From Excoecaria cochinchinensis (lineage: Eukaryota; Streptophyta; Magnoliopsida; Malpighiales; Euphorbiaceae), in contig CANTUQ010000081.1 of assembly GCA_947683425.1 (NCBI GenBank), positions 8,614,501 through 8,678,500 of the forward strand: a stretch of DNA of 64,000 nt. Reading direction: 5' to 3'. Shown piece by piece: positions 33,462 through 45,400 of the stretch (the stretch's first letter is position 1; each line of letters begins with the position of its first letter). The translations under genes and the position numbers were made by a program. Below the pieces are notes generated by a model, which saw nothing but the letters and a program-made list of their open reading frames with translations, was not told the origin of the DNA and ran no database searches.

Positions 33462-35036
33462 TTAGTACTCAGACTTTACCTGCTGACATGTCAAGCACTT
33501 GGATACAAAGTCTACTATGTCCCTCTTCATACCAGACCACCAGTAAAACTGCTTCATATCTCGATACATCTTGTTACTCCCGGGATGCATGGTGAAAACT
33601 GTACTATGTGCCTCACTCAAAAGCTCCTTTCTCAAATCCTTATCATCCGGAACACACAAACGGTTCCCATACAAAAGCACTCCATCAAGAACTGAGAACT
33701 CTGACTGCTTGACAAAACTAACCTCTTGCACAATCCGCTGAAGCCTCTCATCAATCTTCTGAGCAACAACTATCCGCTGTCTCAAGGTAGGCTTGACTCT
33801 CAACTGAGCTATCAAAGACCCATCCGAATCAAACCTCCATCTAAACCGCCTCATAAATAAGGCATAAACTGACTTCCGACTCAAAGCATCTGCGACTACA
33901 TTGGCCTTACCCGGATGGTAATCCACAATGCAATCGTAGTCTTTAAACAACTCCAGCCAATGATGCTGTCTCATATTCAATTCCTTCTGAGTCAGAAAAT
34001 ACTTCAAACTCTTGTGGTCCGTAAAGATCCTGCACTTCTCCCCGTAGAGATAATGGCACCAAATCTTCAAAGCAAAGACAACCGCTGCTAACTCAAGATC
34101 ATGCGTCGGATAGTTCCTCTCATGTGGCTGTAACTGCCGAGACGCATAAGCCACCACCTTACCTTCCTGCATCAGAACACATCCCAGACTAACACCTGAA
34201 GCATCACTATACATAACAAACTCCTTACCCGAAATGGGTTGAGTGAGTATAGGTGCTTCGACTAACAATTGCTTCAACCTCTCAAAGCAAGTCTGACACT
34301 TATCCGACCACTCAAACTTAACTCCTTTCCTCAGGAACCTAGTCATCGGAACGACAATCACAGAGAAACTCTTAATGAACCGAAGGTAGTACCCCACTAA
34401 ACCAAGGAAACTCCGCACTTCCTGAACATTCCTCGGCGCTTTCCAATCGACTATCGCCTCAATCTTAGTTGGATCTACTTGAATACCCTTGGCTGAAACT
34501 ATGTGGCTCAAAAATGACACTTCTCGAAGCCAAAAATCACACTTACTCAACTTAGCAAATAACCGATGTTCCCTCAACACTTGCAAAACCAATCGGACAT
34601 GCTCCTCATGCTCGGTCTCATCCTTAGAATACGCCAGGATATCATCTATAAACACTACTACAAATCGGTCCAAGTATGGCCTAAACACTCTGTTCATCAA
34701 ATCCATGAATGCCGCTGGAGCATTAGTCAAACCAAACGACATCACAAGGAACTCATAGTGGCCATACCGTGTCTGAAATGCAGTCTTAACCACATCCTCA
34801 TCCTTAACCCGAAGCTGATAGTACCCGGACCGAAGATCTATCTTAGAAAACACACCTACACCTCGAAGCTGATCAAACAAATCCTCAACTCTGGGTAGCA
34901 GATACTTGTTCTTCACTATGATCTTATTAATTTGCCTGTAGTCGATGCACATCCTTAAAGACCCATCCTTCTTCTTGACAAACAGAACCGGAGCTCCCCA
35001 TGGAGATATGATGGGTCGAATAAACCCCTTATCCAA
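33462..35036 (-). pseudogene. C1 reverse transcriptase, RNase H and integrase zinc finger
   Basis: Open for about 525 residues. RT: WGAPVLFVKKKDGSLRMCIDYRQIN, FSKIDLRSGYYQL, SFGLTNAPAAF and the catalytic FIDDIL. RNase H: YSDAS, DLELAAVVF, FTDHKSL and VADALSR all intact. The integrase finger is EAHSTVFTMHPG...CLTCQQ (HHCC). This is the best-preserved pol segment of the chromoviruses here. The RT N-terminus is separated by the MITE at 35043-35478; removing the insert and one duplication copy (446 bp) restores the upstream frame, apart from a TAA at 35489-35491. Confidence 0.95.
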
Positions 35037-35042
35037 TAGCTC
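35033..35042. repeat. MITE target-site duplication, left copy
   Basis: CCAATAGCTC is repeated at 35479-35488. Because of the C/G run at the boundary the true length is 9 or 10 bp. Confidence 0.88.
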
Positions 35043-35478
35043 GGGTCAATTTCACTCATGGTCACTCAACTTATCACTTATCGCGCAAAAGTAACCGACT
35101 TTTTTTTCTTACTTAAATGTCACTGAACTTTTAACATTATTGCACAAAAGTCATGTTGACCGGAATCCGGCGATGACCCTTGCCGGATTGATGACTTTTT
35201 TGCAAAAATGTTAAAAGTTCAGTAATATTTAAGTTGAAAAAAATAAAAGTTAATTACTTTTTCGAGATAAATGATAAGTCTAGTGACCGTGAGTGAAATT
35301 AATTTAAATGTAGCATTTGTTGAACTTATCAATCCGGCAAGAGTCATCGCCGGATTCCGGTCAACATGACTTTTGTGCAATAATGTTAAAAGTTCAGTGA
35401 CATTAAAGTAAGAAAAAAAAAGTCGGTTACTTTTGCGCGATAAGTGATAAGTTGAGTGACCATGGGTGAAATCAACCC
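35043..35478. mobile_element. Foldback MITE, probably Mutator-type, 436 bp
   Basis: The ends are long inverted repeats of roughly 150 bp: the left GGGTCAATTTCACTCATGG... and the right end read in reverse GGGTTGATTTCACCCATGG... stay nearly identical through GTCACTCAACTTATCACTTA and on to the CCGGAATCCGGCGATGAC block. The centre is AT-rich and there is no transposase. The 9-10 bp duplication and long TIRs fit Mutator-like nonautonomous elements. It sits inside the C1 RT coding region. Confidence 0.9.
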
Positions 35479-35488
35479 CCAATAGCTC

Positions 35489-37340
35489 TTACAGTTGAGT
35501 TTTTAATTCTCTCAACTCTACAGGAGCCATTCGATAAGGTGCCTTCGATACAGGTGTGGTACCCGGCATGATCTCTATGGCTAGCTCAACTTCTCTCTTT
35601 GGAGGCAAACCCGGCAAATCACTTGGAAAAACATCACCAAACTCCCGCACAATAGGGATATCTCCAATCCTAACTTGATCTCTCTTGGAATCCAAAACTA
35701 CAGCTAGGAAAACCTCACAACCTTTCCTCAAAAACCTCTTGGCTTGAATTGCTGAAATCACATTATTCACAGAACTTGCACCCAAACCTCTTACAAACAC
35801 TGGAGCTCGGTTCCTATCCCGAAGCACAAAGGTCTTCTTATGACAATCAACCACAGCCCGATGCTTACCCAACCAATCCATACCCAAAATCAGGTCAAAC
35901 TCTCGGAACGGCAGCTCTATCAAATCCACTGGGAACTCTACACCTTCCACAAACAGAGGACAATTCCTAAAGACTCTACTCACATTGACACTATGCCCTA
36001 ATGGATTGGTCACACATATCTCATAGTCTAACTGATCTACCACATGCAACTTATCAACAATCTTATGCGCGCACAAATATGAGTGTGTGGAACCAGGATC
36101 TATTAGAGCATATAATTCAGTGTCATGGAGTAGGAACTTACCAGCAATCACATCAGGGGCATCCTGCTCCTCTTTGGCTCTCATTGCATAAGCTCTGGCT
36201 GCAACTGGTGGAGGACGCTCAACCGTCTCAGAAATAGCTCCCTCTCTTGGTCGACTGCCTCAACTTCTACCTCGGCCCCTACCACGGGCAGCCTGAGTAG
36301 CATTAGATCCAACTCCACTAGCTCCTCTCTGAGGAGCCGAATCCTTGCTCATCTGTGGACAATTTGCCAAACGGTGCTCGATGCTTCCACACTTAAAGCA
36401 TCCACCCGCGAGCCACCTACACTCACCCCGGTGAGCCTTGTTGCAATGAGCACAAACAGGTGTAGCATCCGATCTACTCCCTCTGCCAGAACCAGATACC
36501 GTTGCTGAACCTAGCCTTCTACCTCTAGCAGCTGAACCAGCTGATGGCTCATCTTGCAGGTTCCTAGATCTCTTACCCGAAGATGAGGAAGAACCACCCC
36601 AAGCAGAATTCCTTCACTGAGCTCTCCCCTTAAGCAATGATTTTGTCTTCTCTGCCCTCATGGCAGCCTCTGCAATCTGATAATAACTTACCCCAGGCAT
36701 ACACATCCTCCAACCCGGCTTTAAAATGCTTACATCTAAAATCATCTGTCATAATCCCACATGGAGCATAGCGAGACAACCGATTAAACTCATTCTCATA
36801 ATCTGAAACTGACATGGCCCTTTGCTTCAAACTCAGAAACTGTGCCCATCTTGCGTCCCTATATGCCTGAGTCACATACTTCTTTGTGAACTCCTCCCCA
36901 AAGAATTCCCATGTAACCGGATCAGGCATCTAAGGTTGCCTACATACCAACTCCCACCATTCATAAGCCGACCCTTGAAGCAATGCCACCGCACATTCAG
37001 CTTACTGATCGGGAGGACATCTGACTTCCTTCAAAGCTCTCTTTACTTTATCAAGCCACTTCTCAGCTAACTCTGACTCATCTAGCCCGGTCCCATAAAA
37101 ATCCTCAACACCAGCTCTTCTTAAACTCTCTATCGGAGCTTTAGGGGCAGTCACCCTTTCCAAAACCCGAGCCATGTCCTGATGCAATCTGAACATCACC
37201 TCAAAAGGCATGGCAGTGGCCTCGGGCTGGACCCTAGCACGTTGAGCCGACACAGAAATAGAAACGGACGGATCTACAGCTGGAGGATTCACACTTTCAG
37301 CGGATTCCTCAAGCTCACCGTGAGCAGAATCAGAATCCAT
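35489..37340 (-). pseudogene. C1 gag-protease and RT N-terminus (pseudogene)
   Basis: The ATG is at 37340 (MDSDSAHGELEESAESVNPP). The gag core is GVEDFYGTGLDESELAEKWLDKVKR, WEFFGEEFTKKYV and FLSLKQRAMSVSDYENEFNRLS. Stops lie at 37002-37004 and 36930-36932, and a frameshift near 36705. The zinc knuckle CFKCGSIEHRLANC is canonical CX2CX4HX4C. The protease is YALIDPGSTHSY, with GMDWL downstream, and the frame is open from 36184 to 35489 into the RT fingers (VELRELKTQL). It ends in TAA at 35489-35491 just before the MITE. Confidence 0.92.
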
Positions 37341-37441
37341 CTGACAAACAAGATGACAGCCACTTCAGCCAACACACCCCTAGACATAAACACATCCTCA
37401 CATAGCATCACATAAATAATCACCCAGAAACGCCTAAACCA

Positions 37442-37454
37442 GGCTCTGATACCA
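37442..37454 (-). other. C1 primer binding site
   Basis: Minus-strand TGGTATCAGAGCC, thirteen bases matching the initiator methionine tRNA complement, five bases from the LTR end. Confidence 0.93.
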
Positions 37455-37459
37455 CAACT

Positions 37460-40109
37460 TGTAACACCCCTTACCCGTACTTAGGCGATCCCATCCGATA
37501 AGGAGTGAGATGCCGTAAGAGTAGAGGTGCGACCACACAGATACAGAATATACATACATCCATACATAAACATACATACCGAAATATAGGGTAAATTAAA
37601 ACTTTACGGAACCAATCATGAAATAAGCTGATCATGCATTAATATAACGGAAATCATTACATTAATGTTTGATCAACCCAAAGATACAAAAGATAATTAC
37701 ATAACAAAAATTATACATATACATATGCGGAAACTATTAGAAAAATTGACATCAGAGAGAGTTCTATATAAAAAGAATCGACAAAATACAAAATTAGGTC
37801 CTATACTAAAGACCCAGCTGTGTTGACGCCGATGGCTGCGACTCTCCCTAGCAAACTCCTTCCGCACCTGCACGGGTAAACACACCGTGCTAAGCGATAA
37901 ACGCTTAGTGGGGAAACACACATATAGTATAAGGACAACCATTCACAACGGTCGTCAAGGCAAACACATACAGATGGCATACTCAGAAATACGCATTAAA
38001 CAAGAGTATAAACATATGAACATGTAAACATATAAAGTCATACCTTCGATAAAATACCACTGCCTTCATAACATCTCATAAATAAGCATATTCGGATAAT
38101 ACAAATCCATACTTAATGAAGCAATTCAAAAAACCAGAGTGCCTGCTGACTCAAAGTAGTGGATAACGAGTGAACAAACAATACTTTACGGGTACGAACC
38201 GATCACAAATAGTACCTTACGGGTACGAATCGAGAAACCAATTTTTTTCTTTTAATTTCAACAAAACATTTTCAATATGGACCTTAAACAAGATCCAAAC
38301 ACAAAGGGGGTTTGCGAGGAACCAAGTGGGGACCTGATCAGGGTCCAAACGGAACAAAGGGCTGCTGCTAAGAGACTCTATTAGGCATGCCTAACTATCC
38401 ACTAGACTGACTCTTGCAGGCTAAAATCATACAAATAACGTCCACATTTTAATTATAACAAAAAGAATTCATATACTTTAAATAGAACAGTACATGCACA
38501 AATATGGCTCATAATAAGTGACATTGAATGCTAAAATCAATAGTCTAACATTTCAAAAACTTGAGAAGAAAACAGGATTTTATTACAAAAACAGGGTGGC
38601 TCACAGTCAAAACCAAATTGGTTGTCACCGTGATAGGTAGGTCACGGTCAAAAACAAATTGGTTGTCACCATGACATACCGAAGCTCTCGGCAGAATGCT
38701 GATAAGGGGTACCTCACGGTCACAACCAAACTGGTTGTTACCGTGACGTACCAAGAATATCAACAGAACCCAAAAGTTGGACATCTCACGTTCACAACCA
38801 AAATGGTTGTCACCGTGACATGTCCCTAACCCAAAATATAATTGAAGTTCTGGGTACCTCGCGGCCACAACCAAAATGGTTGTCACCGTGACGTACCAAA
38901 CAAGTCTAACAGAAGCAAAAGTTTGGGTACCTCACGGTCACAACCAAAATGGTTATCACTGTGACGTACCTAAAACCCAGAACAGAAGTAAAATCTGGGC
39001 ACCTCACAGTCACAACCAAAAAGGTTGTCACCGTGACCCATGCCCAGAATCCACACTGTCGAGCCAAAACACCAGATTTCAAGCCAAAATCCCACAACTC
39101 TCACATCCAACAACATATCCTCAATCCAATAACAATATTAAACAAATCAATCATCAATATATCATGCCATAACCAAAACCTACTCATGAATTCAAAGTAC
39201 CATATCAATTTACCTAATCCATTGCATCACTATTCACATCACATATCCATCAATCTCATAAATGATTCCAAGATTCACAATTAAGGTTTAGTAGACAAAG
39301 AGAACTAAAACCCATAACATAAGAATTAATAAGAGCATCAAGAACATCAAAATTTCTAGAATTTTATTCAATTAACACATATTATCAAAACATAACACAA
39401 AATTCCCAAACCTCAAAATTAGAAGCTCTATCACTTGGTTCTACTAGATCCAGTAACTTCCTTGCCTTTAGGATCTCTTGGAGGCTCAACTAAGCAATAA
39501 ACCACAAAAATACACAAACTCAAAACCCTAACTTTAAACTCAAAACCAGAAAAATGCAAAGAAGAAGAAGAAGAACATGAATCAAAGCAAGACAAAGACA
39601 TAACTTACCAAATTAGAAGTAAGAGTGACCAATCCCCACCACACAAGCTTGGACCAAGGAAATGTTGGCTAAGGGAAACGAAGAAGAAGAAGAAGAAGGA
39701 AGAAAAAGAGGGAATGGGAAAATAAAACCCATATTCTAAGTTTACCCCTTTTCTTCTTTCTCTTTCTTTTCTTACCCTCCACTTGTCACAATCTTGGTGG
39801 TGGAAACCACTCACTCACACACTAGATGCACATGTCACACAAACACAATGAGACACTCCAATAATGCACCCTACACATGTATGAGCAACACACAGAATGC
39901 ACTCCCATCTAATACACACATTATGATATGCTCACATGCATATAATCACAACTCCACTATGCACACCTTAACTCTATATGCACTCCCACACCGGAATAAA
40001 ACCACAAAACATGCAATATTCTCAAAATGCACTTATGATATGCCAAACACATACAAATACATACTCACATATATGGCTCATTCTACTAGGGGGCAAACGG
40101 GGTGTGACA
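37460..40109 (-). mobile_element. C1 5' LTR
   Basis: 2650 bp, collinear with the 3' LTR. It carries seven palindromes instead of six. The hairpin is at 37890-37908. It ends at the TSD ATATG (40110-40114). Confidence 0.95.
38601..39036. repeat. C1 5' LTR: seven large palindromes
   Basis: Units start near 38601, 38642, 38714, 38785, 38859, 38932 and 39004. The second unit is only 41 bp after the first, and is the extra copy compared with the 3' LTR, which suggests a local duplication or loss after insertion. Several units carry single-arm substitutions. Confidence 0.9.
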
Positions 40110-40495
40110 ATATGTGTTCCCCACTAAGCGTTATCGCTTAGCACGGGTTATTTCTGATCTGTGTAGGTTAAGACGCGAGGTGATTTTGGGAAGGATGAAT
40201 CCGCGTTAACAACGTTTAACACTAGGGCCACATCTTTAGTATAGGTTTTGGGGTTTAACAATGTGTTTGTACAAGTTATAAAAGATGTTATTTTGGCAAT
40301 AAAATATGTAAAGCTATTATAATTAAGTATTGTAAACTTAATGAAGGCCTGTATATATATGTAAGTATGTTAATATGTTGAATGGCATGTGAACTTATGA
40401 TATATGATGCATGAGAATGTTTACTGTTGATGAAATTTTATTATTCGTGTTATTGGCATGATATTGTGATAGTAAAGCTTGTGTGAGTTTATGTG
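40110..40495 (+). mobile_element. C0 LTR, right part
   Basis: Continuation of C0 with the hairpin CTAAGCG-TTAT-CGCTTAG (40124-40141) and the acceptor-like CTGATCTGTGTAG|GT near 40155-40168. It is cut near 40495 by another LTR fragment, so no LTR end or PBS is present. Confidence 0.75.
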
Positions 40496-40803
40496 TGTAA
40501 CGACCATTCCTGACATCTTTATATTACAAAAAGAATATAACCATTCTTACATTACATGATCAAAATATACATATGCCAATACAAAGCATCTCCTTAACAA
40601 ATACACTATACAAAAAGAATCTTAACAAAGAGCAAAAGCTTCACTCAAATCCTAGTGGCCAGCAGATGGACGACTCTCATAACCGAACCGAATCTGCAAC
40701 CTACACGAATCCATGCTAACCAATAACGCTTATTGGGGATAAATAGATATAAAGGATTACACAAGTAGTCACAACAATGCATAAGAATTATACAGTCACA
40801 CAC
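40496..40803 (-). mobile_element. LTR terminal fragment, minus orientation
   Basis: Begins TGTAACGACCATTCC and carries a degenerate form of the conserved hairpin (CCAATAACGCTTATTGG near 40719-40735). It is likely the PBS-proximal end of another chromovirus LTR, cut at 40803. Confidence 0.6.
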
Positions 40804-41105
40804 TGTAACATCCCAAAAAGGGCCTAGTAGAATTTGCATGATTAATTTGGTTAATTAAGGGTATTTGGTTACATGTGCAAGTTAAATTGGATTTAATTGA
40901 GGACTAAATTGGAAGTGAATTAAAGTTAAGTAATGGAAATTATTTTTTTAGTGAGTGAATGGATTTTAGTCAAGGATTAAAGAGGGAAAAGACATGGACT
41001 TAAAAAGAAATTAAGGAAGACTTAACTAGTTGGATCTATGGGAGCATGACATGTGGCCTTAGTGGGTGAGAGCATTAATTGACTTGGGGGAAGAGAGAGG
41101 GAATC
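40804..41105 (+). mobile_element. LTR start fragment, plus orientation
   Basis: TGTAACATCCCAAAAAGGGCC resembles the A2 LTR start (minus strand at 25759, TGTAACAACCCAAAAAGGGC). About 300 bp of U3-like sequence is present before the Tat LTR begins at 41106. Confidence 0.7.
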
Positions 41106-42430
41106 TGTAGACACCGGGTCTTGAGGTAATCCAGGTCAGAGTTACCCGATGAAGAGATCAACGTCGATTTTTGGATAAATGGGTGAAATTCGGAGGTTTT
41201 TGTCTTTCATGTTTCGCGAGGATTAAAATAATTTTCTATAGCATGGAGCTTTGAAAGAGTTTGATAAATTTTGGTTGGAAGTGGGAGTTTTGCTTCACAG
41301 ACGGGATGCCCGTCTGTGTAGGGGCGCCCGTCCCTACTTGTGGTAATCCCCGTCTCTAGGCGTAGTGGGGACGGACACGTGGCGGTATAGGGATGCCCGT
41401 CTCTAGGGACGGCCGCTGGCACAGTACAGGAGGCCGTCCCTAGGCAAACTCTCATGTTTTTAATTTATAAATTTTATCTTTCAACTTATTTCTGTTAGAG
41501 TTTCTCGTTCTTTTATTTTTATTTTTATTCACGCTTTTGATGCTAACGTGTTTATCCCTATGAGTTACTTTCTGATCATTTGGAGTTGGAGTTCTAAAGG
41601 ATGGTGGTTGTGCCAGTCTGAGGACTTCCATTCGGGTTCTTTCTTTACCCTTACCTTTCATTCATGTTATTATGAAAATGGTTTTAATGTCATTGAAGAA
41701 AAAGGGCCAAAAGCTTTATAACAATTAACTTTGGGATTTTATCGGAAGTTGTGGACCAATGTCCCGTTTTAGCCAATAAAATTGACGCTTCATGAAAAAT
41801 CATTTTTGTAATAAAATACGCATGGTAGGACCAATGTCCTCATTCCAATGAATACCCCATTTTATGCATGTATTGCACTTTTACAAATGGGAGTTGTATT
41901 CCGCTCTTAGTGTTATTGTAATATATTTTTTGAATACCTTATTTTGATTTTTGTTTCTATTTACCACTTTTGATGTGAATGATTGCACCTTTAATTAAAA
42001 TCCATCGTGTGGAAAGATGGTGAAATTATAAAATTCAAAACTTATTTATAATTTTAATCAAGGTACAAATAAATGAGAAGTCCCGAACTCACTCTGGTCT
42101 TTGGGGCTCAGTGAGGCGAGAGGTCTAGGACTTCCAAGATACCTCTTGAGTCCCACCAAAAGGCTTAAATGTACAATCCTAGGCTCTAGGGGTTAGAGGC
42201 TAAGGCCTCCAAAATCTCTCTGGCTAGCCCAAGATGGATATGTATGCGCCGTCTTAGGCTCGCTAAGACCAGACGACCCTTCCCAATGTTCTATTGGGTG
42301 GCAACTCCAAGAAACCTCATTGTTGCCCAAAATAGACGCAGCTTGTAAATACCTTACAAGTTTTTATGAACCTCTCCTAATTGCCCTAAATCGGGTTTTC
42401 GGGAGGCCGCGGGGTTCGGTGCGCGTCACA
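41106..42430 (+). mobile_element. B2 5' LTR
   Basis: 1325 bp, TGTAGACACC...GCGCGTCACA. It has inverted repeats CACAGACGGG/CCCGTCTGTG (41296-41305 and 41309-41318) and CTAGGGACGGCC/GGCCGTCCCTAG (41403-41414 and 41432-41443). The distal part has AGGTCTAGGACTTCC-like repeats near 42120-42240. The 293 bases of 3' LTR available (52231-52523) differ at about twenty positions by eye. Confidence 0.92.
41296..41443. promoter_or_regulatory. GACGGGC/GGGACGG palindrome cluster in B2 LTR
   Basis: Two perfect inverted repeats with 10-bp and 12-bp arms plus near-palindromes (GTAGGGGCG/CGTCCCTAC; CCGTCTCTAGGGACGG) within 150 bp. The same class of sites flanks the internal promoter at 48279-48491. A role as a protein binding site is inferred. 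Confidence 0.7.
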
Positions 42431-42449
42431 GTGGCGACTCCACTGGGGA
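42431..42449 (+). other. B2 primer binding site
   Basis: GTGGCGACTCCACTGGGGA follows the LTR end CGCGTCACA. B3 has the same sequence on the minus strand (61521-61538). It differs from the Met-tRNA site of the chromoviruses. Ogre-type elements are reported to use an Arg tRNA; I cannot verify that match here. Confidence 0.8.
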
Positions 42450-42490
42450 CATACTCTAGACTTCGATTCGAAAGCCCCCAGGTATTGAAT

Positions 42491-45400
42491 ATGATGAAAA
42501 ATATGTCATTCCTCCCTGGGGCAGGACTGGGCAAGAATTCTCAAGGGATGCCAACAGCTATTACCACCAAGGGCCAAAAGGACAGAAGGGGCCTAGGATA
42601 CACAGGTGTTGTAGAGAGGGGTGAGAAATTAAAAATCGAAATTCCTCATATCTGGAAGACTTTTGTGCCAGCAAACGCAGCATGTGCCTATACAGGGGAA
42701 GAGGAACCACAGTGGCTGGATGGAAGAATTGTGCCAGGGTTCGAGGTTTTCAATGATGTCTATGACTGGGACATTGGATCGATCAAGCCAGCAGAGGGCT
42801 TTTGGGACGAAGAAATCATGACCAGTAAGACAATTTGGGACCGTGAGATGCCTGAAGAAGTGATGACTGAGAAAATGGTAGCCGCCCAGCTGAAAGGGAA
42901 GGCGAAGGTAGAGGAAACCATGCAGGAGTTGATTGGGGAGCCTCTGAAGAGCCGAAGTGATGCAGGACCATCGACCGCGGCAGATAAGCCAGCAAAGGAG
43001 GAAGAGGAGGATAGTTTAGATTTTCTTTTTGCTCCAGAACTTTTCAATGATTTTAATGACAATTTCAATCTTATTAATAAATTGAATGATTTTGCTTACT
43101 TGTGTGATGTTTCCGATGATTTCACTATGCATGATCATGATCACCCATCCATATTTGATATTGATTCAACTGATGCTACTCCATTTGATCTTGGAACCAT
43201 AGAAAACCCAAAAGAAATTTTGATAGCATCAAATATAGCTCCTGAAGAGCGAGAAAAATTTGAGAGAATCTTTAAAAAACATGAAAAAGTCTTTGCCTAG
43301 ACCTACAAAGATATGCCAGGAATCGATCGGGAGGTTGTGGAGCATGCTATTCCCACCTATCCAGACCATAAACCTGTTAAGCAGAAGTTGAGAAGGCTTA
43401 GACCGGAATGGGCGGAGAAAGTGAAAGAGGAGATTTGCCAGCAAATCAAAGCCAAGTTTCTAGTTAAGGTGCAATATCCGACTTGGTTGGCCAATGTTGT
43501 CCCCGTAGCCAAAAAGAATGGCAAAGTAAGGGTATGCGTGGATTATCGAGACTTGAATAAGGCCTGTCCAAAAGATGACTTTCCATTGCCCCATATAGAC
43601 GTGCTGATAAATAGCGCCGCTGCTTGCGAGATGTATAGCTTTGGAGATGGTTATGCGGGCTACAATCAAATTCTCAATAAAATAATTGACTGAATTAAGA
43701 CAGCGTTCATCACGGAATGGGGGATTTATGCTTATCGGGTAATGCCTTTTGGCTTGAAAAATGCAGGAGCCACTTATCAGAGGATGGCAACAAAAATACT
43801 GGATGACTTGATCCATAAAAAAGTGGAGGTATACGTGGACAACATGATGATCAAGTCAGCCACTAGAGAAGGTCATTTTAAAGCCTTAGAAAAGTTCTTC
43901 CGAAGGATAGATAAGTACAACCTGCGGTTAAATCCTAAAAAGTGTATCTTTGGTGTTACCTCAGGGAAGCTCCTGGGACACATAGTTAGTAAAAGGGGAA
44001 TTGAGATTGACCCGGATAAGGTTAAGGCCATCAGGGAAATGCCGATACCGCAGAAGGAGAAGGATGTAAGAAGCTTTCTGGGCAGGTTGCAATACATCAG
44101 TAGGTTTATCGCTAAGCTTACTTCGATCTGTGAACCGATCTTTAAACTACTCAGAAAAGACCAACCAGTAGTGTGGAATGAGAGTTATCAGAAGGTTTTT
44201 GATACTGTCAAAGAATACTTGTTGAATCCTCCGGTATTGAGACCGCCACGGCCAGTCAAGCCACTAATCCTATACCTGGCCATAGAAGACAGTTCCGTAG
44301 GTGCTATGGTGGCCCAAGAGGACGAATTTGGAGTGGAATTTGCTGTCTACAACCTCAGCAAGAAATTCTTGGCCTATGAGGTCAAATACAAAGAAGTAGA
44401 AAAGATTTTCCTTGCAGTAATCTGGGCTTCTAAGAAATTAGGACATTACTTTCATGCCTACAAGGTACAGGCAGTCGCGAAGCAGAATCCCCTGAGGTAC
44501 TTGCAAGTGGCCCCATCCTTATTTGGGAAAATGGGTAGGTGGTTGTTGTTACTTCAAGAATTCGATGTAGAGTATGTTACTCGGAAGACCATCAAGGGAC
44601 ATGCAGTGGCGGAGTTTCTAGCAGAACACCCGATCCAAGGAGACTCATACGAGTTTAACTTTCCAGATGAGGATGTGACCGCCATCGGAGTTCAGGGTTG
44701 GAAATTGCACTTTGATGGAGCCGTAAACAGCAAAGGGGCAGGAGTAGGAGCTATTTTGACAACTCTGGATGATGAGAAGCTTCCCTTGGCGAAGAAGTTG
44801 AGATTCAAGGCTACCAATAATGAAGCTGAGTATGAAGCGTGTATTTTTGGATTAGAGGCCTTAATAGCCTTAGGAGCATAGAATGTGGAAGTGTTCGGTG
44901 ATTCCTCCCTGGTGGTCAATCAAATTCGAGGTGAATGGGCCGTGAAAGAAGAGAGGCTAATGCCATATATCCAACGTTTGAGGGGCCTAAGCAGTCAGTT
45001 TGAAGTATGTACATTCCATTTCGTTCTAAGGGATGAGAATCAGTTAGCCGATGCGCTCGCCACGTTAGTATCAATGTGGGACAACCCTGAAGGAGTGGTA
45101 ATGAAGCCAGTTTTGATCTATAGCTCCGAAAGACCTAGCTTTGAATCCAAATCAGTTATGGAGGTAGAAGTGGCAGATGGGAAGCCGTGGTATCATGACA
45201 TTATGAACTATCTAGAGAATGCGACATTTGCAGAGAAGGCCACCGAAAAGGATCAGAGAATGATTCGCAAGCTGTCTACTAAATTCATCTACATAAATGG
45301 GATGTTCTATAAACGGCAAGCTGATGGTATCCAATTGAGGTGTTTGGATGAAAAAGAGGCCAAGAGGGCAATGGAAGAAACACACGCTAGAGTATACGGA

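Larger units (their letters stand above)
29708..40109 (-). mobile_element. C1: full-length Tekay-type chromovirus
   Basis: 10.4 kb with both LTRs, a full 13-base PBS, gag-protease, RT-RNase H, chromodomain integrase, a PPT and a 5-bp TSD. By eye the first about 240 bases of the two LTRs differ at only four or five positions, so it is fairly young. It nevertheless carries about ten disabling changes and a 436 bp MITE in pol. It is inserted in LTR C0. Confidence 0.95.

Noticed and set aside
34489..34898. Plus-strand ORFs over RT
   Set aside because: Complementary shadows of the well-conserved C1 RT on the minus strand.
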